DNA of 64,000 nucleotides, taken from contig JADJWM010000006.1 in assembly GCA_016716365.1 (NCBI GenBank), forward strand, positions 62,001-126,000. Direction: 5' to 3'. The stretch is from Chloracidobacterium sp. (GTDB lineage Bacteria > Acidobacteriota > Blastocatellia > Pyrinomonadales > Pyrinomonadaceae). The notes beneath the pieces are model-generated. The model was not told the origin of the DNA, did no database searches, and saw only the letters and a list, made by a program, of their open reading frames with translations. The position numbers and the translations under genes are program-made. Positions 27,444 through 34,792 of the stretch are shown piece by piece (positions within the stretch are counted from its first letter, which is position 1; the number at the start of each line of letters is the position of its first letter).

Positions 27444-27980
27444 ATGGAACTGCTCAAGGGACAAAAGGTTGCATATCCGAGCCAGGGCGTTTGCATGGTC
27501 GAGAATATTGAAAGCAAGACGATCGGCGAGAACTCGATCGACTTCTATTCCCTCCGTGTTCTAAGCGACAATTCGATGATCATGGTGCCGACCGAAAAGG
27601 CCGAGGATGTCGGGATCCGTCCGATCATTTCGACCATTCAGTGCAAGCGCCTGATTGAGCGGCTGTCGGCAGATTTCGAACCCGTCTCAAGCGACTGGAA
27701 GACGCGTTCCCGGCATTTCATGGAGGAACTCCAGTCCGGCGATATCTTTAAGGTCGCCGACGTCCTGAAGAAACTGACCTTTCTCGGGATGGAAAAGAAG
27801 CTCTCTTTCCGTGAGCAGTCCCTGCTTGATAAGGCGAAGTTCCTTATCGTTTCTGAGATCACCAACGCAAAGTATGCGGACGAGGAAAAGTTGGGTGCCG
27901 AGATCGATCTGCTGGTCGCCAAGGCCTGCAAGAAACACTCGCTCTCGCAGCCTCGCGTGATGTCGGCTGCCGTTCACTGA
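27444..27980 (+). CDS. CarD/CdnL family transcription regulator
   Basis: A 178-aa RNA polymerase-binding protein. Residues 1-65 form the CarD/TRCF RNAP-interacting domain (GQKVAYPSQGVCMVENIE, then FYSLRVLSDNSMIMVPTEKAEDVGIR). A helical C-terminal domain follows, rich in Lys/Arg and containing basic-aromatic residues that in CdnL contact the promoter's upstream fork. Such proteins stabilise open complexes at rRNA and other housekeeping promoters. It is preceded by GGAGA and a strong extended -10 promoter. It is monocistronic, converging with queF. Confidence 0.92.
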   Translation: MELLKGQKVAYPSQGVCMVENIESKTIGENSIDFYSLRVLSDNSMIMVPTEKAEDVGIRPIISTIQCKRLIERLSADFEPVSSDWKTRSRHFMEELQSGDIFKVADVLKKLTFLGMEKKLSFREQSLLDKAKFLIVSEITNAKYADEEKLGAEIDLLVAKACKKHSLSQPRVMSAAVH

Positions 27981-28009
27981 ACGGGTTCTTCGGGGTGGTG
28001 TTCCGTCGG

Positions 28010-28456
28010 TCAGCCGCCCTGCTGCCGTGCGTCGCCCTCACGCCTATCGTAGCTCGCCCGGACGACCGTCTTGATATTCCCTCGGACGTGAAAATCTCCC
28101 TCGATCTCGACCTTCATCGGATCGCACGCTTTTACAAAATCCTCAAGAATTACGTTTATGACATGTTCGTGAAAGATCTTCACGTCCCGGAACGAATTAA
28201 TGTATAGCTTCAGGCTCTTCAGCTCGATACAGCGTTGGTTCGGAACGTATTTAAGCCTGATGACCGCAAAATCCGGAAAATCGGAGAAAGGACATATTGC
28301 CGTGAATTCCGGCATTTCGAACTCGACCCAGATCTCTTTTCCCGGAAATTCATATGCGAACGTGTCCAGCGGAAAAAGGCCCATCTCCTCGCGGGGCGTC
28401 GGCCGGATCTCCAGGCCCTGAAGGTTCTCAGGCTGCAATTTCATTTCGTTTTGCAT
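28010..28456 (-). CDS. queF: NADPH-dependent 7-cyano-7-deazaguanine reductase
   Basis: Reduces preQ0 to preQ1 in queuosine synthesis. The 148-aa protein matches the short unimodular QueF class: the nucleophilic Cys is in TAICPFSDFPDFA and the QueF motif is ELKSLKLYINSFRD, followed by FHEHVIN. Two starts are possible (28456 and 28444); both lie inside the 3' end of the upstream exonuclease gene, so translation may be coupled. No other queuosine genes are in the window. Confidence 0.94.
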   Translation of the reverse strand: MQNEMKLQPENLQGLEIRPTPREEMGLFPLDTFAYEFPGKEIWVEFEMPEFTAICPFSDFPDFAVIRLKYVPNQRCIELKSLKLYINSFRDVKIFHEHVINVILEDFVKACDPMKVEIEGDFHVRGNIKTVVRASYDRREGDARQQGG

Positions 28457-29264
28457 AATGCTTCTGCCGGAAAAAACGGCGGGCGGACCCGAGGTCGTCG
28501 ATACCTCGTGAACTTAGTTCCGATACGAGGTTCAGGAATATCTCGGCGGTCGCCCTTGCGTCGTCGCCGGCGCGGTGGTGGTTTTTCAGATCGACCGCAT
28601 AGTGGCTTGCGACGGTATTCAGCTTATGGTTCTCGATCTGGGGAAGCAGTTTTCGAGCCATTTGCACCGTGCAAATAGAAGGATTCCAAACACGGTATCC
28701 CTCGAAGACCAGCCCGATCTCATGATTCAGGAACGACATATCGAAATAGGCATTGTGGGCCACCAGCACCGAGTCGCTGATGAAATCGAGGAAGTCCCCC
28801 GCCACCGAACTGAAGTCGGGGGCGTCGCGGACCATGTCGTCTGAGATGCCGGTCAGCGCGGTGATGAACTCCGGGATCGGCACCCCGGGGTTGATAAGTG
28901 AATTAAACTCATCGACGATCTGCCTGCCCTTGATCATGCAAGCGCCGATCTCGGTTATTCGGCACGGCGGAGCCTTCGCCCCGGTCGTCTCGAGGTCGAA
29001 AACAACGAAACTGGCTTCATCGAACCGAGTCCCGTCCTCGTCCGCTTCGATCAACTCGACACGGTCGCCTTCGAACCGAAGCCTTGGGTCCCGTCCGATC
29101 AGGTCGGCGATCAGAAGCCGTGCAAGGTCCGGCTCGGGTTCCGAGATCTTCATCACGTGATCGACAACCTCTTCCGGACGTGCGGTTCCGCCAAGGGACA
29201 CAAGCAGGTCGATCGTAAGCTCGATCAATATCGAATCTGAGATCAGATTAGAGTAAGGGGGCAT
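28428..29264 (-). CDS. DnaQ-like 3'-5' exonuclease with N-terminal helical domain
   Basis: A 278-aa protein. Residues about 90-260 are a DEDD exonuclease: FDLETTG (Exo I), HNAYFDMSFLN (Exo II) and HHRAGDDARAT (Exo III, DEDDh type), as in the epsilon proofreading subunit of DNA polymerase III. The first 80 residues form a separate helical or winged-helix-like domain that I do not recognise. It could proofread, act in repair, or process RNA. Its last codons overlap the start of queF by 16-29 nt. Confidence 0.88.
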   Translation of the reverse strand: MPPYSNLISDSILIELTIDLLVSLGGTARPEEVVDHVMKISEPEPDLARLLIADLIGRDPRLRFEGDRVELIEADEDGTRFDEASFVVFDLETTGAKAPPCRITEIGACMIKGRQIVDEFNSLINPGVPIPEFITALTGISDDMVRDAPDFSSVAGDFLDFISDSVLVAHNAYFDMSFLNHEIGLVFEGYRVWNPSICTVQMARKLLPQIENHKLNTVASHYAVDLKNHHRAGDDARATAEIFLNLVSELSSRGIDDLGSARRFFRQKHYAKRNEIAA

Positions 29265-29376
29265 GCTTGCTACATTTTAGCCGTAATCGCGCGAACCGCC
29301 AAAAACACACCGGTTCGCCGCGGCCGTGCTTCGCCTGCCGACCCGCGAGGGGAACGTATTCGCTGCCTTATCGTGG

Positions 29377-29414
29377 CCAACGGGCGATTCTGATTACCGG
29401 ATTCAGCCCGTTGG
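29377..29414 (+). promoter_or_regulatory. Perfect 9-bp stem-loop in the pyrE leader
   Basis: CCAACGGGC (29377-29385) and GCCCGTTGG (29406-29414) can pair perfectly around a 20-nt loop, 26 nt before the pyrE start. Pyrimidine genes are often controlled by leader RNA structures, so this may be an attenuator or a protein-binding hairpin. No U-run follows directly, so it is not a standard terminator. Confidence 0.35.
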
Positions 29415-29439
29415 TTCTAGAATGGCATTTTAGAGTTCT

Positions 29440-30042
29440 ATGGATCAGGACCAGGTACTAGCCCACTTCCGGGAGACCGACGCCCTGCTTGAAGGCCACT
29501 TTGAACTGTCAAGCGGCCTGCACAGCGGGACCTACCTTCAATGCGCCCTCGCTCTTCAATACCCGCAGGACGCGCAAAGTTTCGGTCGGGCGATCGCTGA
29601 GAGCCTTCTCGGCAGCGATCTTGACCCGGTAGAATTTGACACCGTGGCCTCGCCGGCCATCGGCGGCCTCATCATCGGCTACGCCGTCGCCGAAGCGATC
29701 AACAAGCGCTTCATCTGGACCGAGCGGCAGGAGGGAAAGATGACGCTGCGCCGCGGGTTCACCCTCCGGCCGGGCGAGCGTATCCTGGTCATCGAGGACG
29801 TGATAACCACCGGCGGATCGACCCGCGAGTGCATCGCGGCGTTGGAGGCGAACGGCGGCACAGTCGTCGCTGCCGCATCGATCATCGATCGGTCGAACGG
29901 TGAGGCTGACGTGGGTGTCCCGCGGATCGCCCTCGCAGAGCTCGAAGTTCCCGCCTATACTGCGGAATCGTGCCCATTCTGCGCATCCGGTTCTTCGGCC
30001 GTTAAGCCAGGAAGCCGGACCGCCGCAACAAATCAGGGATGA
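29440..30042 (+). CDS. pyrE: Orotate phosphoribosyltransferase
   Basis: Makes orotidine 5'-phosphate from orotate and PRPP in pyrimidine synthesis. The 200-aa protein carries the PRPP-binding motif ILVIEDVITTGGSTRE, the flexible-loop region TERQEGKMTLRRGF, and a Cys-containing C-terminal segment CPFCASGSSAVKPGSR typical of this bacterial PyrE group. Its stop overlaps the ATP-grasp start by ATGA, indicating translational coupling. It is the first gene of a rightward run to truA and has a hairpin in its leader. Confidence 0.94.
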   Translation: MDQDQVLAHFRETDALLEGHFELSSGLHSGTYLQCALALQYPQDAQSFGRAIAESLLGSDLDPVEFDTVASPAIGGLIIGYAVAEAINKRFIWTERQEGKMTLRRGFTLRPGERILVIEDVITTGGSTRECIAALEANGGTVVAAASIIDRSNGEADVGVPRIALAELEVPAYTAESCPFCASGSSAVKPGSRTAATNQG

Positions 30043-30893
30043 GGCGCGTCTGTTTCCTATCCACCGACGATCTCGAAGGTTATACCTTTGACGACGATCT
30101 TGCAGTCGGCCCGCTGGCCGACCTCGGATGGCAGGCTGAGACCGTGTCGTGGCGCGATCCTGCGGTCGATTGGAATGCATTCGAGGCGGTCGTTATTCGC
30201 ACTACATGGGATTATCAGCGTGACCCAGAGCTTTTCCTATCGGTCCTCGGCGACATCGACAGCTCTTCTGCTCGGCTTGAAAATCCGCTCCGGATCGTCC
30301 GATGGAACCTGAACAAACGGTACCTGAAGGAAATGGAGGAACGCGGCTGTCCGATCGTGCCGACGATCTGGGGGCCTGAATATTCTGCGGAAAGCTTCAA
30401 ACAGTGGATCGATCTGCTCGCCGTCAACGAGTTGATCGTCAAACCCGAGGTCAGCGCGACCGCCGAAAACACCTTTCGGCTTTCTTCATTCGACCCGGCA
30501 CTGCAAGCCGTCTTTGAGAAACGTCCCTTCCTGGTCCAGCCTTTCATGCCCTCGATAGTAACCGAGGGCGAGTATTCGCTATTCTATTTCAATGGGAAAT
30601 TCAGCCACGCCATCAATAAGCGGCCCGCGGACCGTGATTTTCGGGTACAGGAAGAGCATGGCGGCATTATCACTGCCGTCGAACCAAACCAGACACTTCG
30701 AAGGGCGGGCGATGCTGCGGTCGGCCTGATCGGTGAAGAGCTTCTCTATGCCCGCGTCGATCTTGTCCGTGACCGGGACGGATTTGCTCTTATGGAACTC
30801 GAACTGATCGAACCGGCGCTTTACTTCCGAATGGACACGCGGGCTCCTTACCTTTTCGCCGAGGAGTTCGACCGGAGGATGAATGAACTATAA
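30039..30893 (+). CDS. ATP-grasp domain protein (RimK/glutathione-synthetase-like)
   Basis: A 284-aa protein with the ATP-grasp fold: an N-terminal pre-ATP-grasp region (RTTWDYQRDPELFLSVL), the central nucleotide-binding part (NELIVKPEVSATAENTFRL, LVQPFMPSIVTEGEYSLFYF) and the metal-binding C-terminal motif ALMELELIEPALYFRMD. Such enzymes form amide or ester bonds through acyl phosphates. The family is often annotated as a glutathione-synthetase-like hypothetical; the substrate is unknown. It overlaps pyrE by 4 nt and truA by 11 nt, so it belongs to that operon. Confidence 0.82.
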   Translation: MRRVCFLSTDDLEGYTFDDDLAVGPLADLGWQAETVSWRDPAVDWNAFEAVVIRTTWDYQRDPELFLSVLGDIDSSSARLENPLRIVRWNLNKRYLKEMEERGCPIVPTIWGPEYSAESFKQWIDLLAVNELIVKPEVSATAENTFRLSSFDPALQAVFEKRPFLVQPFMPSIVTEGEYSLFYFNGKFSHAINKRPADRDFRVQEEHGGIITAVEPNQTLRRAGDAAVGLIGEELLYARVDLVRDRDGFALMELELIEPALYFRMDTRAPYLFAEEFDRRMNEL

Positions 30894-31635
30894 GCTTCTC
30901 ATCCAGTACGACGGAACCGATTTTCATGGCTGGCAGGTCCAGGAGAACGCCCGCACCATCCAGGGCGAGCTTGAACGCGTGCTCGGGACGCTTGAGGGGC
31001 GGGCGGTTAAGGTTGCCGGTTCGGGCCGTACGGATGCGGGAGTTCACGCAGAAGGGCAGGTCGCCAACGTAAAGCTCCAGCGGATCTGGGACCCGGAAAA
31101 ACTGCGGAATGCGATCAACGGCAATCTATGGCGCGACATACGGATAATGCGGGTCGAAAAGGTCTCCGACGAATTTCACGCCCGTTTCTCCGCTGCAGGA
31201 AAAACCTATGCATATCGCATCATAAACGCCCCGGTCATGTCGCCGTTTTGGCGCCGGTTTGCCCTCCACGAAACGCGGCCGCTCGACCTTGCGCGGATGA
31301 CAGAAGCCTCCCGCTTCCTGCTTGGCAAGCACGATTGGACCGCGTTCTCCTCGGCTCAGGCCGACAGCGAGAACAAGGTCCGGACGGTCATTGATTGTTC
31401 CGTCGATTCGTTCTGGGACGCGCGGGCCGGTTCCAGCCTCATCGAGTTTCGCATCCGGGCCGACGGGTTTCTGCGATACATGGTCCGGTCGATCGTCGGC
31501 ACGCTTCTAGACGTCGGGCGTGGCGAAAAGGATTCTGATACAATTCAGGCGGCTCTCGCATCCGGCGACCGGTCGATGGCGGGGGCGACCGCTGCGGCCT
31601 GCGGGTTGACGCTCGTTAGGGTGGACTACGATTGA
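30883..31635 (+). CDS. truA: tRNA pseudouridine synthase A
   Basis: Converts uridines 38-40 of the tRNA anticodon stem to pseudouridine. The 250-aa protein has the catalytic Asp in GSGRTDAGVHAEGQV, the N-terminal IQYDGTDFHGWQVQ, and FLRYMVRSIVGTLLDVGRG near the C-terminus, all typical of TruA. The start at 30883 overlaps the ATP-grasp gene by 11 nt. Length is normal. Confidence 0.96.
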   Translation: MNYKLLIQYDGTDFHGWQVQENARTIQGELERVLGTLEGRAVKVAGSGRTDAGVHAEGQVANVKLQRIWDPEKLRNAINGNLWRDIRIMRVEKVSDEFHARFSAAGKTYAYRIINAPVMSPFWRRFALHETRPLDLARMTEASRFLLGKHDWTAFSSAQADSENKVRTVIDCSVDSFWDARAGSSLIEFRIRADGFLRYMVRSIVGTLLDVGRGEKDSDTIQAALASGDRSMAGATAAACGLTLVRVDYD

Positions 31636-31693
31636 AACTGCTCCTTTGAGATCTGGCTAACCGCTTAGAGCAAACAGCTTATGGCTGCCATTC

Positions 31694-32029
31694 ATGATCG
31701 TGACTAGCGCCTCAATGCTGATATATCACATTCTACTGCCCGAGACGTGGGAGCGTGTACGCGGCGACTCGTTTTACGAGGCTGAAAGCCTTGCCGGCGA
31801 AGGATTTATCCACTGCAGTTACGCGGACCAGCTGGAAGGCGTGTTGGCACGCTATTATTCGGATGCTGCCGAGGTCGTGGTGCTCACGATCGATCCGGCG
31901 AAAATCTCATCGCCGCTGGTCGTGGAACCGTCGACAAACAATGAGCTCTATCCGCACATCTATGGCCCGATCGATCTCGACGCCGTTGTCGAGGCCGTAA
32001 CACGACCGGTAGGGAGTGTGCCCGCGTAA
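31694..32029 (+). CDS. DUF952 family protein ending in a repeat-derived tail
   Basis: A 111-aa protein of the DUF952 family (IYHILLPETWE, EGFIHCSYADQ, IDPAKISSPLVVE, YPHIYGPIDLDAVV). The function is unknown; structures of relatives look like small ADP-ribosyl-related folds, but no activity is established. The family start may be the second ATG at 31715 (MLIYHIL). The last 11 residues (AVTRPVGSVPA) are encoded by one arm of a dispersed repeat (31997-32023) also found inside hemW, so the natural C-terminus was probably replaced or extended by that element. Confidence 0.85.
   Translation: MIVTSASMLIYHILLPETWERVRGDSFYEAESLAGEGFIHCSYADQLEGVLARYYSDAAEVVVLTIDPAKISSPLVVEPSTNNELYPHIYGPIDLDAVVEAVTRPVGSVPA
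31991..32024. repeat. Single-arm copy of the hemW palindromic element
   Basis: These 34 nt are identical to 56889-56922, which is the first arm of the palindrome inside hemW plus six flanking bases. The core is GTAACACGACCGG followed by TAGGGAGTGTGCCC. No matching second arm is seen downstream, so this is a half element. It encodes the last residues and nearly reaches the stop codon of the DUF952 gene. Confidence 0.85.
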
Positions 32030-32047
32030 TTTCCCGACCGTCTGCAA

Positions 32048-33010
32048 ATGCACGAAAACTTCGCACAAGTTATAAAACCCGGCTCCGATGAAGCCAAACT
32101 TCTCGCACAGATAGATCCCGCGAGTCTGCCGCGACACATTGCGGTGATAATGGACGGCAACGGCCGCTGGGCGAAGCTGCGGGGCAAGCCGAGGATCTTC
32201 GGCCATAAAGCCGGTGCCGAGTCAGTACGCTCGATACTAGATACGTGTACGCGTTTGAAGATCGAGGCCGTAACGCTTTACGCGTTCTCCACCGAGAACT
32301 GGAAGCGGCCGAAGGCCGAAGTCACCGGCCTGATGTCGATGCTCAAACGTTATATCCGCAGCGAGATGGACGAGGTCCGATCGAATAATATCCGGTTCCA
32401 GCCGATCGGAAACATAGCGGGGCTCTCCGAAAGCGTGCAGAAAGAACTGGCCTGGGCCGTCGATCAAACCCGAGAAAATACGGGAACCGTTCTCAGCGTG
32501 GCTCTGAATTACGGCGGCCGTGCCGAGATCGTCGAGGCTTGCCGGCGCGCCGCCCGGCAGGCCATCGATCGCGGCGATCCGGTCGAAAGCATCGATGACG
32601 CGGACATCGAGAACAATCTTTACACCCGAGGCTTGCCGGACGTAGACCTGCTGATCCGCACCAGCGGCGAAATGCGTATATCGAATTTCCTTCTGTGGCA
32701 GTTGGCATATAGCGAGATCTACGTCACGCCGATGGTTCTGACCTGCTATGAAAACACGCCTACTCACCGCCGCCGTCGCGTTACCGATCCTGCTCGCCTC
32801 GATCATCCTGCCATGGTGGGTGCCGGAGACGATCTGGATATTCGTGGTGATCGCGGTCGCCGCCCTCGCGGCGGGAATGTTCGAGTTCTATTCGCTTACA
32901 AAGAAGCTCGAGCTGAAGGCCGACGCGGGGATCGCCTATCTCGGTGCCGCCGGGTTGACCGTATCCTTCATCGTCGACGCCCCGGTACGTGCCCCGGAAC
33001 TGCTGTTTAA
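32048..33010 (+). CDS. uppS: Undecaprenyl diphosphate synthase with lost C-terminal end
   Basis: Cis-prenyltransferase making the C55 carrier lipid for peptidoglycan. Residues 1-228 are a good match: HIAVIMDGNGRWAK (30-43), GHKAGAESV, TLYAFSTENWKRP, NYGGRAEI and RTSGEMRISNFLLWQLAYSE (204-223). After YVTP the expected LWPDF...RRFGG ending (about 25-30 residues) is missing. The frame instead runs 263 nt into cdsA out of frame, adding about 90 Arg-rich residues up to 320 (family about 250). A short +1-frame path would stop at a TGA overlapping the cdsA ATG. Either a real deletion or an assembly error. Confidence 0.85.
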   Translation: MHENFAQVIKPGSDEAKLLAQIDPASLPRHIAVIMDGNGRWAKLRGKPRIFGHKAGAESVRSILDTCTRLKIEAVTLYAFSTENWKRPKAEVTGLMSMLKRYIRSEMDEVRSNNIRFQPIGNIAGLSESVQKELAWAVDQTRENTGTVLSVALNYGGRAEIVEACRRAARQAIDRGDPVESIDDADIENNLYTRGLPDVDLLIRTSGEMRISNFLLWQLAYSEIYVTPMVLTCYENTPTHRRRRVTDPARLDHPAMVGAGDDLDIRGDRGRRPRGGNVRVLFAYKEARAEGRRGDRLSRCRRVDRILHRRRPGTCPGTAV

Positions 33011-33611
33011 CGCTCTGGCGGTTTTTCTGATCATCGTGTTCATCACACAAACCTTTCGATTTCAGAAGGATTTTTCGAAAATGCTGACCGGGATGGGCGT
33101 AACCGTACTTGGAGTGATGTACATCGCGTTCCTCGGCGGTTTTCTCATCTCGACACGCGTTGGGTTTGATCCGGTACTCTCGACCAAGCTTCTGCTCTTC
33201 TTCTTCGTCGTGATCTTCGGCTCTGACGCTGGGCAGTATTTTTCGGGCAAAGCACTCGGCAAACGCAAACTCGCACCCGCCATCTCGCCCGGCAAAACCG
33301 TTGAAGGGGCCGTTGGGGGCCTCGTCTCAGCGGGAGGCTTTGCTGCACTTTGCACGCTCGTCTTTTTCCCTGAACTTCCCTACAAATTCGCTGTCCCGCT
33401 CGGCATCGTGATGGCCGCCCTCGGCATGCTCGGCGACCTGGCTGAATCCGCCATTAAACGCGGAGCCGGAACCAAGGACGCCGCCTCCGTCCTCCCCGGC
33501 CACGGCGGGCTGCTTGATAGGCTGGACAGCCTGCTTTTTAATGCTCCAATTGTTTATTACTTTGCCCGATTCTATTTCGGTATTGCCTGCCGGCGGTCCC
33601 CGGAGAAATAG
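32748..33611 (+). CDS. cdsA: Phosphatidate cytidylyltransferase
   Basis: Makes CDP-diacylglycerol, the precursor of bacterial phospholipids, in the inner membrane. The 287-aa protein has about seven to eight transmembrane helices, the DAGQYFSGKALGKRK and SPGKTVEG segments, and the family signature SAIKRGAGTKDAASVLPGHGG followed by LLDRLDS. Its ATG lies just after the truncated uppS core, the usual uppS-cdsA order, so the missing uppS sequence is precisely at their junction. The cdsA sequence itself looks intact. Confidence 0.95.
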   Translation: MKTRLLTAAVALPILLASIILPWWVPETIWIFVVIAVAALAAGMFEFYSLTKKLELKADAGIAYLGAAGLTVSFIVDAPVRAPELLFNALAVFLIIVFITQTFRFQKDFSKMLTGMGVTVLGVMYIAFLGGFLISTRVGFDPVLSTKLLLFFFVVIFGSDAGQYFSGKALGKRKLAPAISPGKTVEGAVGGLVSAGGFAALCTLVFFPELPYKFAVPLGIVMAALGMLGDLAESAIKRGAGTKDAASVLPGHGGLLDRLDSLLFNAPIVYYFARFYFGIACRRSPEK

Positions 33612-33732
33612 TCGACGTGAGGTCGGGTATTCCAGGGCTCCACCGTTTTCGCCGGGGCGACGAGAGTTTAGGCGGTGAAAGGCCAAGGCTTGACCTACGC
33701 CTCCAGACAGGCGAGAGTAACCGAGACTCCGA

Positions 33733-34059
33733 TTGAAAATGTCTATCGAAAAACACATCGACAATCTTATTCTTCAGGCCATGGCCCGTGGTGAGTTTGA
33801 CGACCTTAAGGGCCAGGGCAAACCGATCAACCTGGACGCCTATTTCGCCACGCCTGAAGATGTGCGAATGGGATATTCCGTGTTGAAAAGCAATGAATTC
33901 GTGCCCGAAGAGGTCGACCGGCTCAAAGAGATCGGCGACCTGAGAGCCCAGGTCGCTGCGTCCACCGACGAGTTAGAAAAAGCTGTCCTAAAGAAGAGGC
34001 TAAATGAAAAAGAACTGGCCCTCTCGCTTATCCTCGAACGCAACCGCCGAAAAAGATAG
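33733..34059 (+). CDS. DUF1992 family protein (DnaJ-C28-like domain)
   Basis: A 108-aa protein with IEKHIDNLILQAMARGEFDDLKGQGKP near the N-terminus, the hallmark of the DUF1992 domain found in bacterial YhdN-like proteins and in eukaryotic DNAJC28 (without its J domain). It ends in a charged coiled-coil helix. Function is unknown. Starts at 33733 (MKM) or 33739 (MSIEKH) are equally plausible. It is separate from cdsA by 121 nt. Confidence 0.8.
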   Translation: MKMSIEKHIDNLILQAMARGEFDDLKGQGKPINLDAYFATPEDVRMGYSVLKSNEFVPEEVDRLKEIGDLRAQVAASTDELEKAVLKKRLNEKELALSLILERNRRKR

Positions 34060-34185
34060 AGTTTTTTCTATCGGCCGTTGCCAAGGTCCTTTGAGTTACT
34101 GTACTATCAGCTTTGCTTTATGAACGCAGTTCGGTTTGACGACAATAATAATACGTGAGGCGAGAGCGTTAATTTACCGACGTTC

Positions 34186-34225
34186 CGCCTTTCGTTTGTC
34201 GCAAATCGGAAGGCGTTTTTATTTT
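34186..34225 (+). terminator. Weak Rho-independent-like hairpin
   Basis: CGCCTT (34186-34191) can pair with AAGGCG (34210-34215) around an 18-nt loop, followed directly by TTTTTATTTT. The stem is short and the loop long, so this is a weak terminator candidate for the DUF1992 gene, or part of the border of the following cassette. Confidence 0.3.
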
Positions 34226-34236
34226 GGAAGAAGGTA

Positions 34237-34258
34237 TTTGCCCGCGAATAACGCAAAT
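34237..34258. repeat. Left inverted repeat flanking the GxxExxY gene
   Basis: TTTGCCCGCGAA plus ten more bases is the left arm of an inverted repeat. Its partner is at 34747-34768: 18 of 22 positions pair, including 12 perfect outer bases. It lies 25 nt before the nuclease-like gene. Confidence 0.65.
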
Positions 34259-34282
34259 CATCGCTAATTGAAGTGGATCAGG

Positions 34283-34792
34283 ATGGATGAACTTCTTTAC
34301 AAAGACGAGAGCTACAAGATAATCGGTGCATGTTTTGAAGTGTACAAAACCAAGGGATTCGGCTTCACAGAACCTATATATCAGGAATGCCTCCAGCATG
34401 AGTTTTCCCTGCAGCAGATACCGTTCGTGCCTCAGCCGTCGATTCCTATGAGTTACAAGGGTATTACGCTAGTTCAGCATTTCGTTCCTGATTTCATATG
34501 CTTCGAGAAAATAATACTTGAGATAAAATCGGTTTCGGCTCTGACCGATGCCCATCGCGCCCAGACCCTCAATTATCTTCACGCGACGGGCTTTGAGCTT
34601 GGCATTCTGGTGAATTTCGGCCAGTTTCCAAAACTCACATACGAACGGCTCGCTTGCAACCGACGAAATTCCGCCGCACGAAACCATTTATCGCGGATTG
34701 GCGAGCAAATGGCATCGAACCAGAATAATTCTCTTTATTCGCGTCTTTTCGCGTATTTCGCGGGCAAAAAACTCTTATGCTTGACACCCTAG
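34283..34792 (+). CDS. GxxExxY protein, PD-(D/E)XK nuclease-like
   Basis: A 169-aa protein of the GxxExxY family (Pfam PDDEXK_3). The naming motif is GFTEPIY (27-33) and a nuclease-like PD...EIK arrangement lies at P69-D70 and E80-K82. The start at ATG 34283 is preferred; a TTG 15 nt earlier is also open. Normal members end near residue 125 (YERLACN here); the extra 45 residues read into the right flanking repeat (FAYFAGKK) and overlap the aspS start by 16 nt. Base composition is more AT-rich than its neighbours, suggesting transfer. Biological role unknown. Confidence 0.85.
   Translation: MDELLYKDESYKIIGACFEVYKTKGFGFTEPIYQECLQHEFSLQQIPFVPQPSIPMSYKGITLVQHFVPDFICFEKIILEIKSVSALTDAHRAQTLNYLHATGFELGILVNFGQFPKLTYERLACNRRNSAARNHLSRIGEQMASNQNNSLYSRLFAYFAGKKLLCLTP
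34747..34768. repeat. Right inverted repeat flanking the GxxExxY gene
   Basis: Partner of 34237-34258 in inverted orientation; the outer 12 bases (TTCGCGGGCAAA) pair perfectly. It is translated as part of the C-terminal tail of the GxxExxY protein and ends 8 nt before the aspS start codon. Confidence 0.65.

Noticed and set aside
32700..32760. Simple frameshift as the explanation of the uppS 3' end
   Set aside because: Neither other frame encodes the missing conserved C-terminal residues before cdsA begins, so bases are absent rather than shifted.
33612..33732. Apparent nested inverted repeats between cdsA and the DUF1992 gene
   Set aside because: The pairings are only 5-6 bp with wide spacing, within what chance allows in GC-rich DNA.
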